A stretch of 64,000 nucleotides of DNA, taken from NCBI GenBank assembly GCA_905160935.1, contig CAJHZI010000241.1, positions 319,501-383,500 of the forward strand. The letters run 5' to 3'. This document shows positions 54,086 to 64,000 of this stretch, one piece after another. Under the pieces are notes generated by a model that did not search any database, was not told where the DNA came from, and was given only the letters and a program-made list of their open reading frames with translations. A program made the position numbers and the translations under genes. The DNA is from Enchytraeus crypticus (Eukaryota; Annelida; Clitellata; Enchytraeida; Enchytraeidae). Within the stretch, counting starts at the first letter, position 1; each line of letters opens with the position of its first letter.

Positions 54086-55087
54086 GCAGACCGCGCAAAA
54101 ATGGCACCTTATTTAAAGAATATGCTCCATAATTTTTATACCCGATGCCTGTTTATCTTGTAAATTTCCGAGATTACTCCTTGTCTCGTCCAATTGGAAG
54201 CTTTTTCTTCAAATTTTATTAAAGGCAAGTTGTGTTATTTTCTGTTTCACATACAAGCCCTGCTTTCAATACTGAATTTCTCAATTAGACATATTGTAAC
54301 TTATTCTATTTTGTTGGACCTAAATATGGCTGTTTGGATATTGTATTAAAAATTATTCTAACGAAATAACTGTTATAAATATCTGCCTTCGACCACAATG
54401 CATGACTGAAACCTTATCAGAAACTTGCGTAGTGCTTTATTTTATTTTTTTGTTCGTATAGCTACACACATGACATACCGCATGTGCTACATAATTTTCT
54501 TTTCTTGGTTGCTATTTTTGTGGTTGCTATTTTTATTCGCACGAAGCTTGGGGTAAATCATTAAAGATGATCTGTAACGCTTCTTTTAATTTGAATGACA
54601 TACGGCGGTTTCAAGCTGAGATTACTACAATTCTCATTTCTGATCAACTCAACTATATGAATTTATAGCTTTGCAATCAAAATATCACGGACATTTTCTA
54701 CAAGATTATTGTCAAGAAGCTTCGGATTCAAAGTCATCTGTTAACGTCAATCTATGCACCTAATTATTTAATTTATGCTTCAGGTAGCCACTCGTGTGAA
54801 CCAGATGTTTGAGTTATTGTGAGGCCTCTAGTTTTTAGATTAGTAAATAATTCGAGATGCAACAAGCATGCGGAGATTCCAGCAATAGACTATGACTAAA
54901 ATGAAACAATAGATCGATAAAACTATCCAAAAACGGTATAATTCACTGATATAAATATGTACACTCCATTCGCATCAAACAGCAGGGTTATGGCGCAAAA
55001 ATAGCATAACTCGAATTGCCCAACATGCAAGGTCCCTATAATTTATATGAAAATCAGGTATAAAACATTATGCAATTATATGATGTA

Positions 55088-55121
55088 CATATATATATAT
55101 ATATAATTATATATATACATG

Positions 55122-55209
<88 letters not shown>

Positions 55210-55282
55210 TATGTAAAGAATACACAAACATGAGTATGCATGCATGTATAATATAAAAATGTATATATAAAAATGTATATAT
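55088..55282. repeat. (TA)n microsatellite, long
   Basis: Two long TA runs split by TACTTA, with ATAAAAATGTATATAT repeats at the end. Confidence 0.9.
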
Positions 55283-55419
55283 GTACATTTAGTGAGGTGA
55301 GGCTAAAGGCATCCCAATCTAAGGTTGCCTATCTAGACTTCTCTGTGTCGACCCCAAAAGTTAAGCTAATCCAGCAAATAAAAACCAAATGAACTTCTGT
55401 TGAAAAACTAAAACAAGAA

Positions 55420-55628
55420 TAATTGTTAAACAAAGAAAAATGATAAAATAATGACAGCAATCGATAAAACAACGACGAGCAATTGGTAAAGCAAAAAGAG
55501 CAAATGATAAAATAAGGAAGAGCGTTTGTTAAAATAAGGAAAAGTAATTGGTAAAACAAGAAAGAGAAATGCGTAAAACATAAAAGAGCAATTGATAAAG
55601 GGAGAAAGAGTAATTGATAAGATCAATT
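55420..55628. repeat. Degenerate tandem repeat, about 25-30 bp
   Basis: Loose units of GAGCAATTGGTAAAACAAG type, about seven. The minus-strand frames through it (repeating LFYQLL/SLFYH) come from the repeat. Confidence 0.7.
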
Positions 55629-56991
55629 TAACTTTAGAACCTAACAGAATGGAGTCTTTTGACAATTCTGATGAACACACACATTTTAAACCGCATGAAT
55701 GCCTATATTCTGAACTATACCTAGCTTGCCTGAATCTAGTATGAGGTCAGTACGATGTCTAATCCCCATCCCCGATGTTTCCACATTTACTTCCACTCTA
55801 GAGTTTTTTGAATCCGAATGCAATTTAAGGATGTCCAGGTTGCAACGGGGTGAAAGGAAAGTGGCGAATGGGTGGGAAGAGGGGGGGGGGGTTTGGGCTG
55901 AACTTAAGACAAAACCTCTAATCGAAGAGATTCATGACAATGTGACATTGGAGATGGATCAATAGAGTCTAATATGAATCTCTCACCGACGACTGAACAT
56001 TTCTGGAATCGTCAGGGTGGAAAGATGGTAAAGAATGTCACGATTGTTTATCGTGTCATTTCTTTCAGTAGTAATATTGATGAACTATTCATAACGAGCT
56101 GCAATTACTTATCAATAGAACCAGATTGAAGTGACGATTTTGTGTTGTCTTAGTTTTCTGTGTCAAGTGTTGTGTACAATGTTACATTACATACCTGCGT
56201 ACTCAACAGAGTGTCTGTGTTTAGTTGACTTTTTGCAGTTTTCGCTATTGTCAAATTTTCTCCATGATTATTACCAATTGTTGCCATTTTATAGCTCAAA
56301 AAGCAATTGTTGGACTTAATACTAACCTTTGTTACTTTGAATTTTTATTTTAATTCTGTCTACCATTGGTCTTTCTTAGTGATTGCCATTTCAAGTACTA
56401 ACCGAACTCAACGCTACTTAACTAGGTATGCTACTCCGCTGATACAACAAGCACAGGAGTCTACGGCGCTAAGCCCCTTCTCATTGTTAGTAACTGTGAT
56501 TATTGATAATTAGCTGTTGCTACTGATTTTAGGAATTACTTTCTAATTTTAAAGAGGTTATTGACTTTTTAAAGAATTTATTGTAAAGACCGCTCTGATC
56601 ACTTAACCATTTACCGTCGTGATTTAATAATAATAATAACGAACTATACCAGCTTCTTTTCATTATTAATCCTAATGGTCTGAGAATTAGTTATACTATT
56701 TATCACAGCCTCCAAGGTGCACCAACGATATTGAGATACGCTATCTCTAGTCCACTCAGCGATTGGGTGAAATAGGTCTACAAGATAATGAAGATTATGC
56801 AGTAGTAGTTAAGCTATGGTAATTAACAGTTGCAAGGCATGATATTATACTGTACATATAATAAAAATGCATCGAAATTCAACTAAATATAAGTAACTAC
56901 TACCAAGGAGTCGAATGACATACATGATATTTCGCAGCACCATTCAGTGATAGATATAAAATATCTTCTTCATAATAACCGCCTCTTTCAA

Positions 56992-57182
56992 CGCTCTCTC
57001 TCTCTCTCTTAGTGCACTGCCTACTGGCCGGGCCATGGTATATAACGCCTCCACTCTTCTCTGTCTTCCGTCTTCCTCTTCATTTCCACATATGAGTGGG
57101 TCTTTAAAATCATCTAACATACCTAATCTCGGCTTGGCTCTGCCTCTTTTTCCTTCCATTCTACCTTCTATGACCTCGTTTA
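56992..57182 (-). mobile_element. RTE-like LINE 3' end inserted in satellite-like DNA
   Basis: CTTAGTGCACTGCCTACTGG, TATAACGCCTCCACTCTTC, CTAATCTCGGCTTGGC and CCTTCTATGACCTCG. The DNA on both sides resembles the unbroken stretch at 57748-57830, which shows the site before insertion. Confidence 0.85.
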
Positions 57183-58193
57183 ATAGCCAAGATATAAGTC
57201 ATACAACGCTATGCTATGACAAATCGTACATCCGCATACTGTACACCTTAAACCTGTACTCTTCATAAGCGTCTGTGATTTGGAGAAAGAGAGTTGGACT
57301 AATCGAGGATAAGGTGTGAGAATTTGTTCGATGTCTTTGTGTTTTTCAGGTTGGATGAAGATAATCGCTGAATGCTGTATATACGAGCCTGGTCCCACAG
57401 CTCTATATCTTAGTTTGCTCGGCGTCCATACGTTGAGCTTACGGGATGGTCACGTGCCTGGATTCTATGTTGAACTACAGGATGATGCGGGGAAATTTCA
57501 TCGTAGGTTTTTTTTTATCTCAATTGGATTTCCTAAATCTCGATTTGTCTTGTTACTTGATCGCAGAATTTAGAAGCTGGCAACAGTTGGTACCGTGTTT
57601 TTATTTTTTTAAATTTTAATTTATTATTTGATCCATGCATTTAAATTACTTGTACATAAATTCAAATAAATAAAAGCAAAATAACATTTACATATTTTGG
57701 ATAAATTGAATAAATATCGCACTGTAGGCAGCAGGCTATATAATCTGCGAAGATATAAAATATTTTCTTCATAACAACCGCCATTTCAAATTATGACAAA
57801 CCGTACTTCTGCATACTATGCGATGCTACGGCATAGTATGCTCAACTAGGATCATTCGTACCGCCTCATAGTATGCTCAACTAGGATCATTCGTACCGCC
57901 TCATAGTATGCTCAACTAGGATCATTCGTACCGCCTCATAGTATGCTCAACTAGGATCATTCGTACCACCTCATAGTATGCTCAACTAGGATCATTCGTA
58001 CCGCCACATACTATGCTATACTATGTCCTAACGTAGAGTTGTATACCATGCTATACTTGTGCAAATCGCACCGCCTCACATTATGCTATACTTTGGCAAA
58101 CTGTACCACCTCATACTATGCTAAGATTTGGTAAACATGAACATCCTCAACTTTATATACTAAGAAATCACAAATCACACCGCCTTATACTAT

Positions 58194-58680
58194 GATCTTT
58201 CTCTTAGTGCACTGCCTACTGGCAGGTCCATGATATATAACGCCTCCACTCTTCTCTGTTTTCCACATTCCTCTTCATTTCCACATATGAGTGGGTCTTT
58301 AAATCATCTAACATACCTAATCTCGGCCTGCCCCTGCCTCTTTTTCCTTCCATTCTACCTTCTATGACCTCTTTTAATAGACCTTCCCACCTTAGAATGT
58401 GTCCTATCCAACTTTTCTTCCTATTTCTTAATACATTTATCAACTGTCTATCTGTGCCAACTCTCTCCAGAACTTCCTCATTTGTAACCTTTTGAGTCCA
58501 GCTAATCCTCTCCATTCTTCTCCAAATCCACATTTCCAAGGCCTCCAGTTTACTCATATCTTGCTTCCTTAAGGTCCATGTCTCATATCCATAAAATAGC
58601 GTGGTCCAAACCAAAGTTTTCACTATCTTTATCTTTGGGTCTTTCTTTAGACTTTTTGTTTATTATGATATAAAGCTAAA
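58194..58680 (-). mobile_element. RTE-like LINE 3' end with open reading frame
   Basis: The longest copy. Bases 58216-58623 encode 135 residues on the minus strand, including LFYGYETWTLRKQD, MWIWRRMERISW, KVTNEEVLERVG, SWIGHILRWEGLL and EGKRGRGRPRL. As far as I know this is the C-terminal region typical of RTE/BovB-like non-LTR retrotransposon polymerases. The frame runs on upstream to KSLKKDPKIKIVKTLVW. 3' of the stop come CCATGG-type text, a CTGCC-AGTA-GGCAG hairpin and a short GA-rich end. It is 5'-truncated; the reverse transcriptase palm is missing. Confidence 0.9.
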
Positions 58681-58804
58681 AAAGCTAAGGTTAACGTCAG
58701 TTTCCTCATTCGAAAGCGATGTCAATGATGAGCCCAGGATTTGAACCCCACACATACTGATCCGCGGTCTAGTATCTTACCGGCTTCGCCACTGGCTCCC
58801 GCCA
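58671..58804 (-). mobile_element. SINE-A inside a 35-bp satellite region
   Basis: AAGCTAAGGTTAACGTCAG, CTCATTCGAAAGCGATG, GGATTTGAACCCCACACATA and TCTTACCGGCTTCGCCACTG. It sits directly beside a LINE 3' fragment, and both interrupt satellite-like DNA. Confidence 0.88.
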
Positions 58805-59299
58805 TACACTTGTACTCTAGGTTCCGTCTCATACTATTTTATGATATAGCAAAATCTGTCCGACTACACTGTGCTATGCTATGATAAGCCGTACCGCCTC
58901 ATACTATGCTATGCTAAGACAAACCGTACCGTCTCATACTGTGCTATGTTATGGTAAACCGTACCACTTCAATCAATACTATGCTATGACAAACCCCATA
59001 ACGCCTCACACTCTGCTATGCTATGACAAAACGTACCTCTGCATACTATGTTATGCTTTGGCCTACCGTAGAGCTGTATACTATACTATGATTGTAGAAA
59101 CCGTACCGACTCCTGCTGTGCTATTTTATGTCAAAACGTACCTACTCGCACTACGCTATGCTATGACAAACCGTACCTCCGTATGCTATGCTATGCAATG
59201 GCGTAACGTACAGCTTCATGCTATTATATTGCAAGCCGTAGCGCGTCATACTATGACAAACTGTACTGCCTCATTCTTACGATATTTTATGACAAGACG

Positions 59300-59700
59300 T
59301 ACATTTCCCGTCATCGGTTATAGTATGACCCAAATATTTGAAACTCCTTACCTGTTCCAATTTCGTACTATGTGTTGTGATATAAACTTCACCTTTATTA
59401 TGGACACTCTCATTACCTTGGTCTTTATCTTTCTTTGTAACTTTCTTTATCTTTGTAGTTTTCTTTACCGTTCTTTAGACAAAAAGTCTAAAGAAAACCT
59501 AAAAGAATTAAAATGATACTGAAAACTTTGATATGGATCATTCTATTATATGGATGCGAAACATGGACATTCAGGGCGCAAGGAACAGAAGCAATGGATA
59601 GCAAGGAACAAGAAGCGTTGGGAGAACGATGGAAAAGATTAACTAACTAGACACAAAAAGAAACAAATGAAGAAGTCTTGGAGAGAGTGCCATGGGGTAG
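59300..59700 (+). mobile_element. RTE-like LINE copy with inverted 5' part
   Basis: Bases about 59300-59486 encode on the minus strand reverse-transcriptase text (LEQVRSFKYLGHTITDDG), while about 59487-59700 encode on the + strand the next region (LYGCETWTFRAQ, ETNEEVLERV). The two parts meet at a short palindrome, TTCTTTAGAC-AAAAA-GTCTAAAGAA. This is the arrangement left by twin priming in LINE insertion. Frames are degraded, and the copy runs into a (TA)n tract. Confidence 0.7.
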
Positions 59701-59739
59701 GCCTGCAGATAGAGGCCCACAGTTGATATATACTATAAG

Positions 59740-59742
<3 letters not shown>

Positions 59743-59819
<77 letters not shown>

Positions 59820-59825
59820 ATATAG
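59743..59825. repeat. (TA)n microsatellite
   Basis: Pure TA run at the end of the rearranged LINE copy. Confidence 0.9.
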
Positions 59826-60477
59826 GAAGTAGAATTGGCCAGGCAAAGATCTTTAAAATAGGTAGATATGGCATGACTGTTGTTTCAGCGATACCAGTTT
59901 TGTAACAAGCGCGACTTGATTTCCAGCATTCTCCACTTAATCGAAAGGGTAAACAAAGCTCCTTTGACCTAAGTGTATTTAATAGTAATTTCTGTATTTT
60001 CAGTTTTATTTCATGATATTCGGTCTCTAAACGGTTTTAAGATGTATTGTTGCGCATTTGGTTATAGAAATTCCAGAAATCCGGAAACTAAAGAACGGGG
60101 GAATATCCTTTACGAGATTTGAAATAGAATTTGTTTGCATTTTGTATAATAAATATATACATCCAATTAATAGGAATTCGTTTCAAATAATTTTTTGTCA
60201 TGACGATATGTTGGATAGATGTGACGATAAATGTGCTCCTAAAGTGCTTCATTATCGTTCAAAAGATTTTAAAATTTTCAAAAACTACATTATTTTATGC
60301 CTTTAAATAACGATCAACTGATATTGTTTACCTCCGGCTACCAAAATTAGTTGTTGGCATCTGTGCAATTCTTGAACTCAATGTTTACAATGGTTGAGAT
60401 TGCCTTTGACACTTCTATAGTTTTTCTTTATTCTATGTGGACAGGTTACGTAGATTCTAAGGGGAGCTAATTCACTA

Positions 60478-60660
60478 ATGCAGGTCACAGAAGGTAGAAT
60501 GAAAGGAAAGAGCAACAGAGGCAGACCGAGATTGGTAAAGTTAGATGATTTAAGGATCCACTTATTTGTTTTTTGTGTAGGCAGGAAGAGGAAATGGAAG
60601 ACAAAGAAGAGTGGAGGCGCTATATTCCATAATACCATGGACCTACAAGTATAGGCAGTG

Positions 60661-60672
<12 letters not shown>
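60478..60672 (+). mobile_element. RTE-like LINE 3' end with long (GA)n
   Basis: CACAGAAGGTAGAATGAAAG, AGGCAGACCGAGATTGG, GTGGAGGCGCTATATTCC and CATGGACCTACAAG, then GGCAGTGCAGTGAGAGAG leading into a GA-rich tract of about 125 bases. Confidence 0.8.
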
Positions 60673-60712
<40 letters not shown>

Positions 60713-60742
60713 GATAGAGCGAGAAAGAGAGAAAGAGAGGGG

Positions 60743-60773
<31 letters not shown>

Positions 60774-60795
60774 AAGAGTGAAAGAGAGAGATAAA
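60660..60795. repeat. (GA)n microsatellite grown from a LINE tail
   Basis: GA-rich tract directly continuing the 3' tip of the LINE copy at 60478-60672. Confidence 0.88.
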
Positions 60796-60924
60796 TTTTC
60801 CAGAAATGTCAGCTATTACGACAGGCCGGTTCCCTTATTATATGCATGAATAAACAATTAAGTTTTGGAAGATTATCATTAATTATATAATTGCTATTAT
60901 CCTTACAGCAATTATATTATTAAC

Positions 60925-61287
60925 TTCTTCTTCAGTACACTGCCAATTGGCAGGTTCAAAGTACATATTCATACTCAAAGTCTGTTTTCTCGCTTCATAA
61001 GAACATGCCCTAGATTAACAAGTTAATCCCTTCACAAGTCTATGCCTTATCCATACCTTATATAGCCTATAGCTTGGGAAAAGTACAGCTTCTGGGGTGG
61101 TATCCCGTTGCCTTCCTCAGTTAGATGGATTAATTACCATTTAATGTGGGGAAATATTGCATGGTGAGATGGGTCCCCGATAGCCATCCTCAGCTCCTGC
61201 TTTAGTCGCTTCTTAAGTACACTCAGCAAATTGTTTGCAGTAGCCTTATTCTGCAGTGGACCAACCACACCCGAGCACAACACGGGG
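60925..61287 (-). mobile_element. SINE-C, full length
   Basis: CTTCAGTACACTGCCAATTGG, TTAATCCCTTCACAAGTC, TATCCCGTTGCCTTCCTCAG and GACCAACCACACCCGAGCAC then AACACGGGG. Complete on the minus strand. Confidence 0.88.
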
Positions 61288-61289
61288 AA

Positions 61290-62600
61290 TTAATACCTTA
61301 TAAGTTATTAATAACTTATTTGCTTTCAATTCAATGGCCTATTTCTTCGACATTAGATCTACATGTATAGGCGGTAGTGCAACCTGCATATTAGCTGTTT
61401 ATTTGTAGGCTACACGAAGACATGAATCCTTACGACTAGTATTGCGTAGGCCTACGTGGTGGCACTTGATTGGTTGGGTTACCATGACATTCGAAAATCC
61501 AAATTTATGCTAAGTTTTTCGGATGCTTTCATCGACTTCATTAAAATTTAAGGGGCTAAATAATAACAATAAATATATATTACCTCATTTAAACTAAAGA
61601 TTTATTTAATGCAACAAGACTATATTAAGGTGTAAAGTTATTTGAAAGCTAAAATATGAAACTGTTTATTTAAATTTAAAAGAAATTCAGATAAATCCTA
61701 ACTTAATTTAAATACTAATTTAATTTATGAAAGAAATAGCAAATAATATAGGAACTCCATTATTTGCAAGTAATACTCTATGAAAATGAATACCTAGGTG
61801 TTGAAGCAAGCCATGTTTGGCTAGTTTTCCAATAGGGGAATGAAAGGTTTCGCTTGTTAAACTTCAGAAAAATGACGACAAGACTAACCTCTTTGCGAAT
61901 TTATATTTGGTAGTACAAATTTTCAGTAAATTTTCCCCAATCATTGCTAAGCATTGTATTAAGGTTCTTCTACCAATTGGAAATACGTCCTAATCTGTGT
62001 AGGCTTACACATCTGTTTCCTGTTTATCATTTGTTTGTTTTTTGGCCTAAAATGTTATTATTGTAAAAAACCAGTGAAAGTTGCCTAATTACCTAACTGT
62101 ATCGTATTACTTTACTTGTAATATATAAATTAGTACGATATCCAACCTAAGAGCCTAAAGATCGGCGAGCGAAGGGTTTAATAAAGATTCTTGTTTGTTG
62201 TTATAAGAAAGGTGTAACTAGGGTGAAGAAATAGGTGTGGTTACTCCAGATGTTACAAGAATAGGCATTTTACGGTCTACTAAGCAGTAAATATATTTAT
62301 TTCATTCACAGGATTCCTATTCTCTTTTAATCTATTTGCATCTTCTGGTTTTCTGTTGGATGTTGCGATAATATTGACAACGGCGAATATTTTGAAGTTT
62401 ATATTTTAGGATTTAGGCGCAACGAGGTTAAGTTTCAATTTGGTGGATTAATATACGATGTTCACACGGGGCTGATGACATAAGTTACGTCAGTTTAAGG
62501 ACAACGAAGTCTGGAATACAATTGCTCATTAAGTTGAAGTTCATATCGTAGCAGCAGAAGTTTGTAACATAGCTACAGAACTTTCCCTGCTGGACATTAT
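61290..62600. other. No repeat or gene seen; upstream of CREB3L-like gene
   Basis: Mostly unique AT-rich DNA, with somewhat more G+C after 62380. Likely includes the 5' UTR and promoter of the CREB3L-like gene at its right end. Confidence 0.45.
62485..62492 (+). promoter_or_regulatory. CRE-like site upstream of CREB3L-like start
   Basis: TTACGTCA (reverse TGACGTAA), a binding site type for CREB/ATF and CrebA-family factors, 169 bases before the ATG. It may be chance or autoregulation. Confidence 0.35.
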
Positions 62601-62660
62601 CAATTCTAGTTCTCATTCCACTACTTCTCGCCTGTCATTCTGAAGCCCATTTATTGCGCA

Positions 62661-62708
62661 ATGGAGTCTCCTGATAGCATTGATGGACTCTTTGACATCA
62701 CTGACTTG
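62661..62708 (+). CDS. CREB3L1: CREB3L1/2 (CrebA)-like factor, first coding exon
   Basis: ATG at 62661 opens 16 codons, MESPDSIDGLFDITDL, ending at a GTTAGT donor, phase 0. A short acidic first exon fits the N-terminal activation domain of this family. The assignment depends on the next exon. The region just upstream is rather richer in G+C and probably holds the promoter and 5' UTR. Confidence 0.65.
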
Positions 62709-62721
62709 GTTAGTGTCTTCT

Positions 62722-62792
62722 CTATCTCTCTCTCTCTTAGTGCACTGCCTACTGGCAGGTCCATGGTATATAAACGCTTCCACTCTACTTAG
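62722..62792 (-). mobile_element. RTE-like LINE 3' tip in CREB3L-like intron
   Basis: TCTCTTAGTGCACTGCCTAC and GGCAGGTCCATGGTATATAA, then CGCTTCCACTCTAC. It begins only 13 bases after the donor of the first coding exon. Confidence 0.8.
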
Positions 62793-63241
62793 TGTGCAAA
62801 TTATTAATATCTTATTTTAAAAATACATTTAAAATTAAGAAATAATATGCAAGAGGAACAGCTCAGTTTACTTTGATTATTTTTTAAGTCATTTAAGTGT
62901 GCACAGATTTTCTTGACTGCAGTTCTGTAAGTCAATCAAAGATGACTAAATTAAATATAACTTAATGTAAATTTAATTTAAATAAATTTAAATTAATTAA
63001 CATATACTCGCTTGCATGCACTTGACAAGAAAGATGACCCTATCATTTGATTAAGAAGTGGAATACTTACTAATAAATCTTTTCACAAAAATTAATACTT
63101 CAGATGTCATTACAGATACTGAAATCAATCAATCAATCAATAGGAATTTAACGAAACAGAAACAGATACAGAAAAAAAGAAACGAAACAGATACTTACAT
63201 ATGCAATCACTATGCCATGATTGATTCATTTGTAATTGCAG

Positions 63242-63443
63242 GATGAAAACTGCGGCATGAGTTTCAGTGATGAACCGAACTGGCTGGAAGAGCTGATCAA
63301 GAACCCAGTGCTTGCCGATGACTTCCTTAACACCACTGGCAATGTGTTTGACCTTGACCTAGATGCAGAGGGTCAGCCCATGGTTTACACTGAGCACAGC
63401 TACTCAAATTCAACTACATCAAGCAGCTTTGAGAAAGATGCAG
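63242..63443 (+). CDS. CREB3L1: CREB3L1/2 (CrebA)-like factor, second coding exon
   Basis: 67 codons plus one base, phase 0 in and 1 out, acceptor TTGTAATTGCAG and donor GTGAAC. It reads DENCGMSFSDEPNWLEELIK, NPVLADDFLN and FDLDLDAEGQ, then TEHSYSNS. Vertebrate CREB3L1 and CREB3L2 have a DPVL/DPFL segment, an acidic stretch and EHSYSL in the same order, and fly CrebA has KTEHSYSL. These are ER-membrane bZIP factors, cut in the Golgi, that switch on secretory-pathway genes. The bZIP and membrane segments should lie beyond the right edge. L1 and L2 cannot be told apart. Confidence 0.72.
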
Positions 63444-63924
63444 GTGAACTAAGTATTTTTTATTAATAAATATTATTGATTCACCTTAAAATTGTCTAGA
63501 GCCCAATGTTACAGTGTGCAATGCATGCCTTAGATTTTGCTTGGACTGTAATGGTGTACTTGACAAGTTCATGTAAATTGTCGAATTTAATAATTTTAGA
63601 AGTACTTAATGATAAATTGTATATATCTGTTTTAAAAGTGCCAATTATTGTAGAAGTAAATAGAAATTGTGATGCGTTATGTAAGTAATTATGTAGTTAA
63701 AGTAGTTAGTATACATGACGCTTGAAGTGTCCAACCATATACTGCATGTCTTAATAATCGACTGAGCAAGAAGAGAGAAAGGCAACTGAAAATCACATCA
63801 GACATCATATTATTCCCAAACTATCTATAGGCTACATGAGCTATGGATAAGGTATAGCTTTTGGTGATGTTATTATCTTGTTGTCCTATTGAGATCTATT
63901 TATCTACACTTTGATTTATATATA

Positions 63925-64000
63925 CAGACTGGGGCAAAAAAAATAATCCTCTAGCGAAATATCAATAACTTCAGCATAACTCAAAATATTTTTACTAAAT
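63925..64000 (+). other. Possible start of a DNA transposon end (weak)
   Basis: After TATATACAG comes ACTGGGGCAAAAAAAATAAT, which recalls the ends of Tc1/mariner-type elements. The partner end would be outside the window. Confidence 0.2.

Larger units (their letters stand above)
50873..56950. other. No gene seen
   Basis: AT-rich DNA with the low-complexity tracts and degenerate tandem repeats listed separately. No host coding exon is supported. Confidence 0.55.
57187..59310. repeat. 35-bp satellite-like array, interrupted by insertions
   Basis: The core 57832-58006 has five near-identical 35-bp units (CATAGTATGCTCAACTAGG, then ATCATTCGTACCGCCT). Around it, older units (ACCGCCTCATACTATGCTAT, then GCTATGACAAACCGT) extend from about 57187 to 59310. 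A LINE 3' end (58194-58680) and a SINE-A (58671-58804) sit inside, and another LINE end (56992-57182) sits at the left edge. Confidence 0.85.

Noticed and set aside
57832-58006. CRISPR-like array
   Set aside because: The 35-bp units abut directly with no spacers and the genome is animal.
58881-59516. 211-codon open frame on the + strand
   Set aside because: It runs through 35-bp satellite units (repeating YAM/CYA text) and then an inverted LINE piece. No start context or protein family.
1-64000. LTR retrovirus, Polinton or other virus-like element
   Set aside because: No paired long terminal repeats, protease/integrase motifs, capsid or envelope-like text were seen. All polymerase fragments look like non-LTR elements.

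Overview
The window is AT-rich animal DNA (roughly two thirds A+T by eye). Its genes are split by GT-AG introns, it is packed with short interspersed repeats, and it contains a serotonin-receptor gene. This points to a bilaterian, most likely a marine invertebrate. I cannot fix the phylum. Nothing bacterial, organellar or recognisably viral was seen.

Three host genes are supported, all on the + strand. (1) 258-13995: the 3' half of a neurabin/spinophilin (PPP1R9) gene. I traced 15 exons whose splice phases agree from one to the next, and they encode the coiled coil, a long polar linker and the C-terminal SAM domain. The PP1-binding and PDZ parts lie upstream of the window. (2) 42520-44190: a complete single-exon 5-HT1-type serotonin receptor of 556 residues. 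(3) 62661-63443 onward: the first two coding exons of a CREB3L1/2 (OASIS/BBF2H7, fly CrebA) type ER-anchored bZIP factor, whose DNA-binding part lies past the right edge. All three have known roles in animal nervous or secretory cells, but nothing here suggests that they act together.

The rest is repeat-rich. I see: (a) SINE-A, a tRNA-derived SINE of about 135 bp with A- and B-box-like motifs, more than a dozen copies; (b) SINE-B, about 230-280 bp, beginning with a CCCGTGTTGTGTCCGGG head and ending in (GAT)n, about nine copies; (c) SINE-C, about 370 bp, with a head related to SINE-B but a different 3' end that finishes in a CTGCC/GGCAG hairpin and (GA)n; (d) many 5'-truncated 3' ends of an RTE-like LINE that finish in the same hairpin and (GA)n, including one copy with an inverted 5' part; (e) a truncated CR1/Jockey-group LINE reverse transcriptase at 18380-19450; (f) a second LINE-type pol fragment with a restriction-like endonuclease at about 47890-49500 on the minus strand; (g) minisatellites with 10, 12, 15, 18, 20, 35 and 49 bp units; (h) many (TA)n, (GA)n and (GAT)n tracts.

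The most interesting structure lies in the repeats. SINE-C and the RTE-like LINE share a 3' hairpin tail, SINE-B and SINE-C share a 5' head, and SINE-A shares a tail with another unidentified element. Together they look like a modular SINE-LINE partnership. Other notable points are an 82-bp perfect palindrome at 15422-15503, a perfect 21-bp-arm hairpin at 20675-20722, a 39-nt micro-exon in the neurabin gene, and a 35-bp satellite interrupted by nested insertions.
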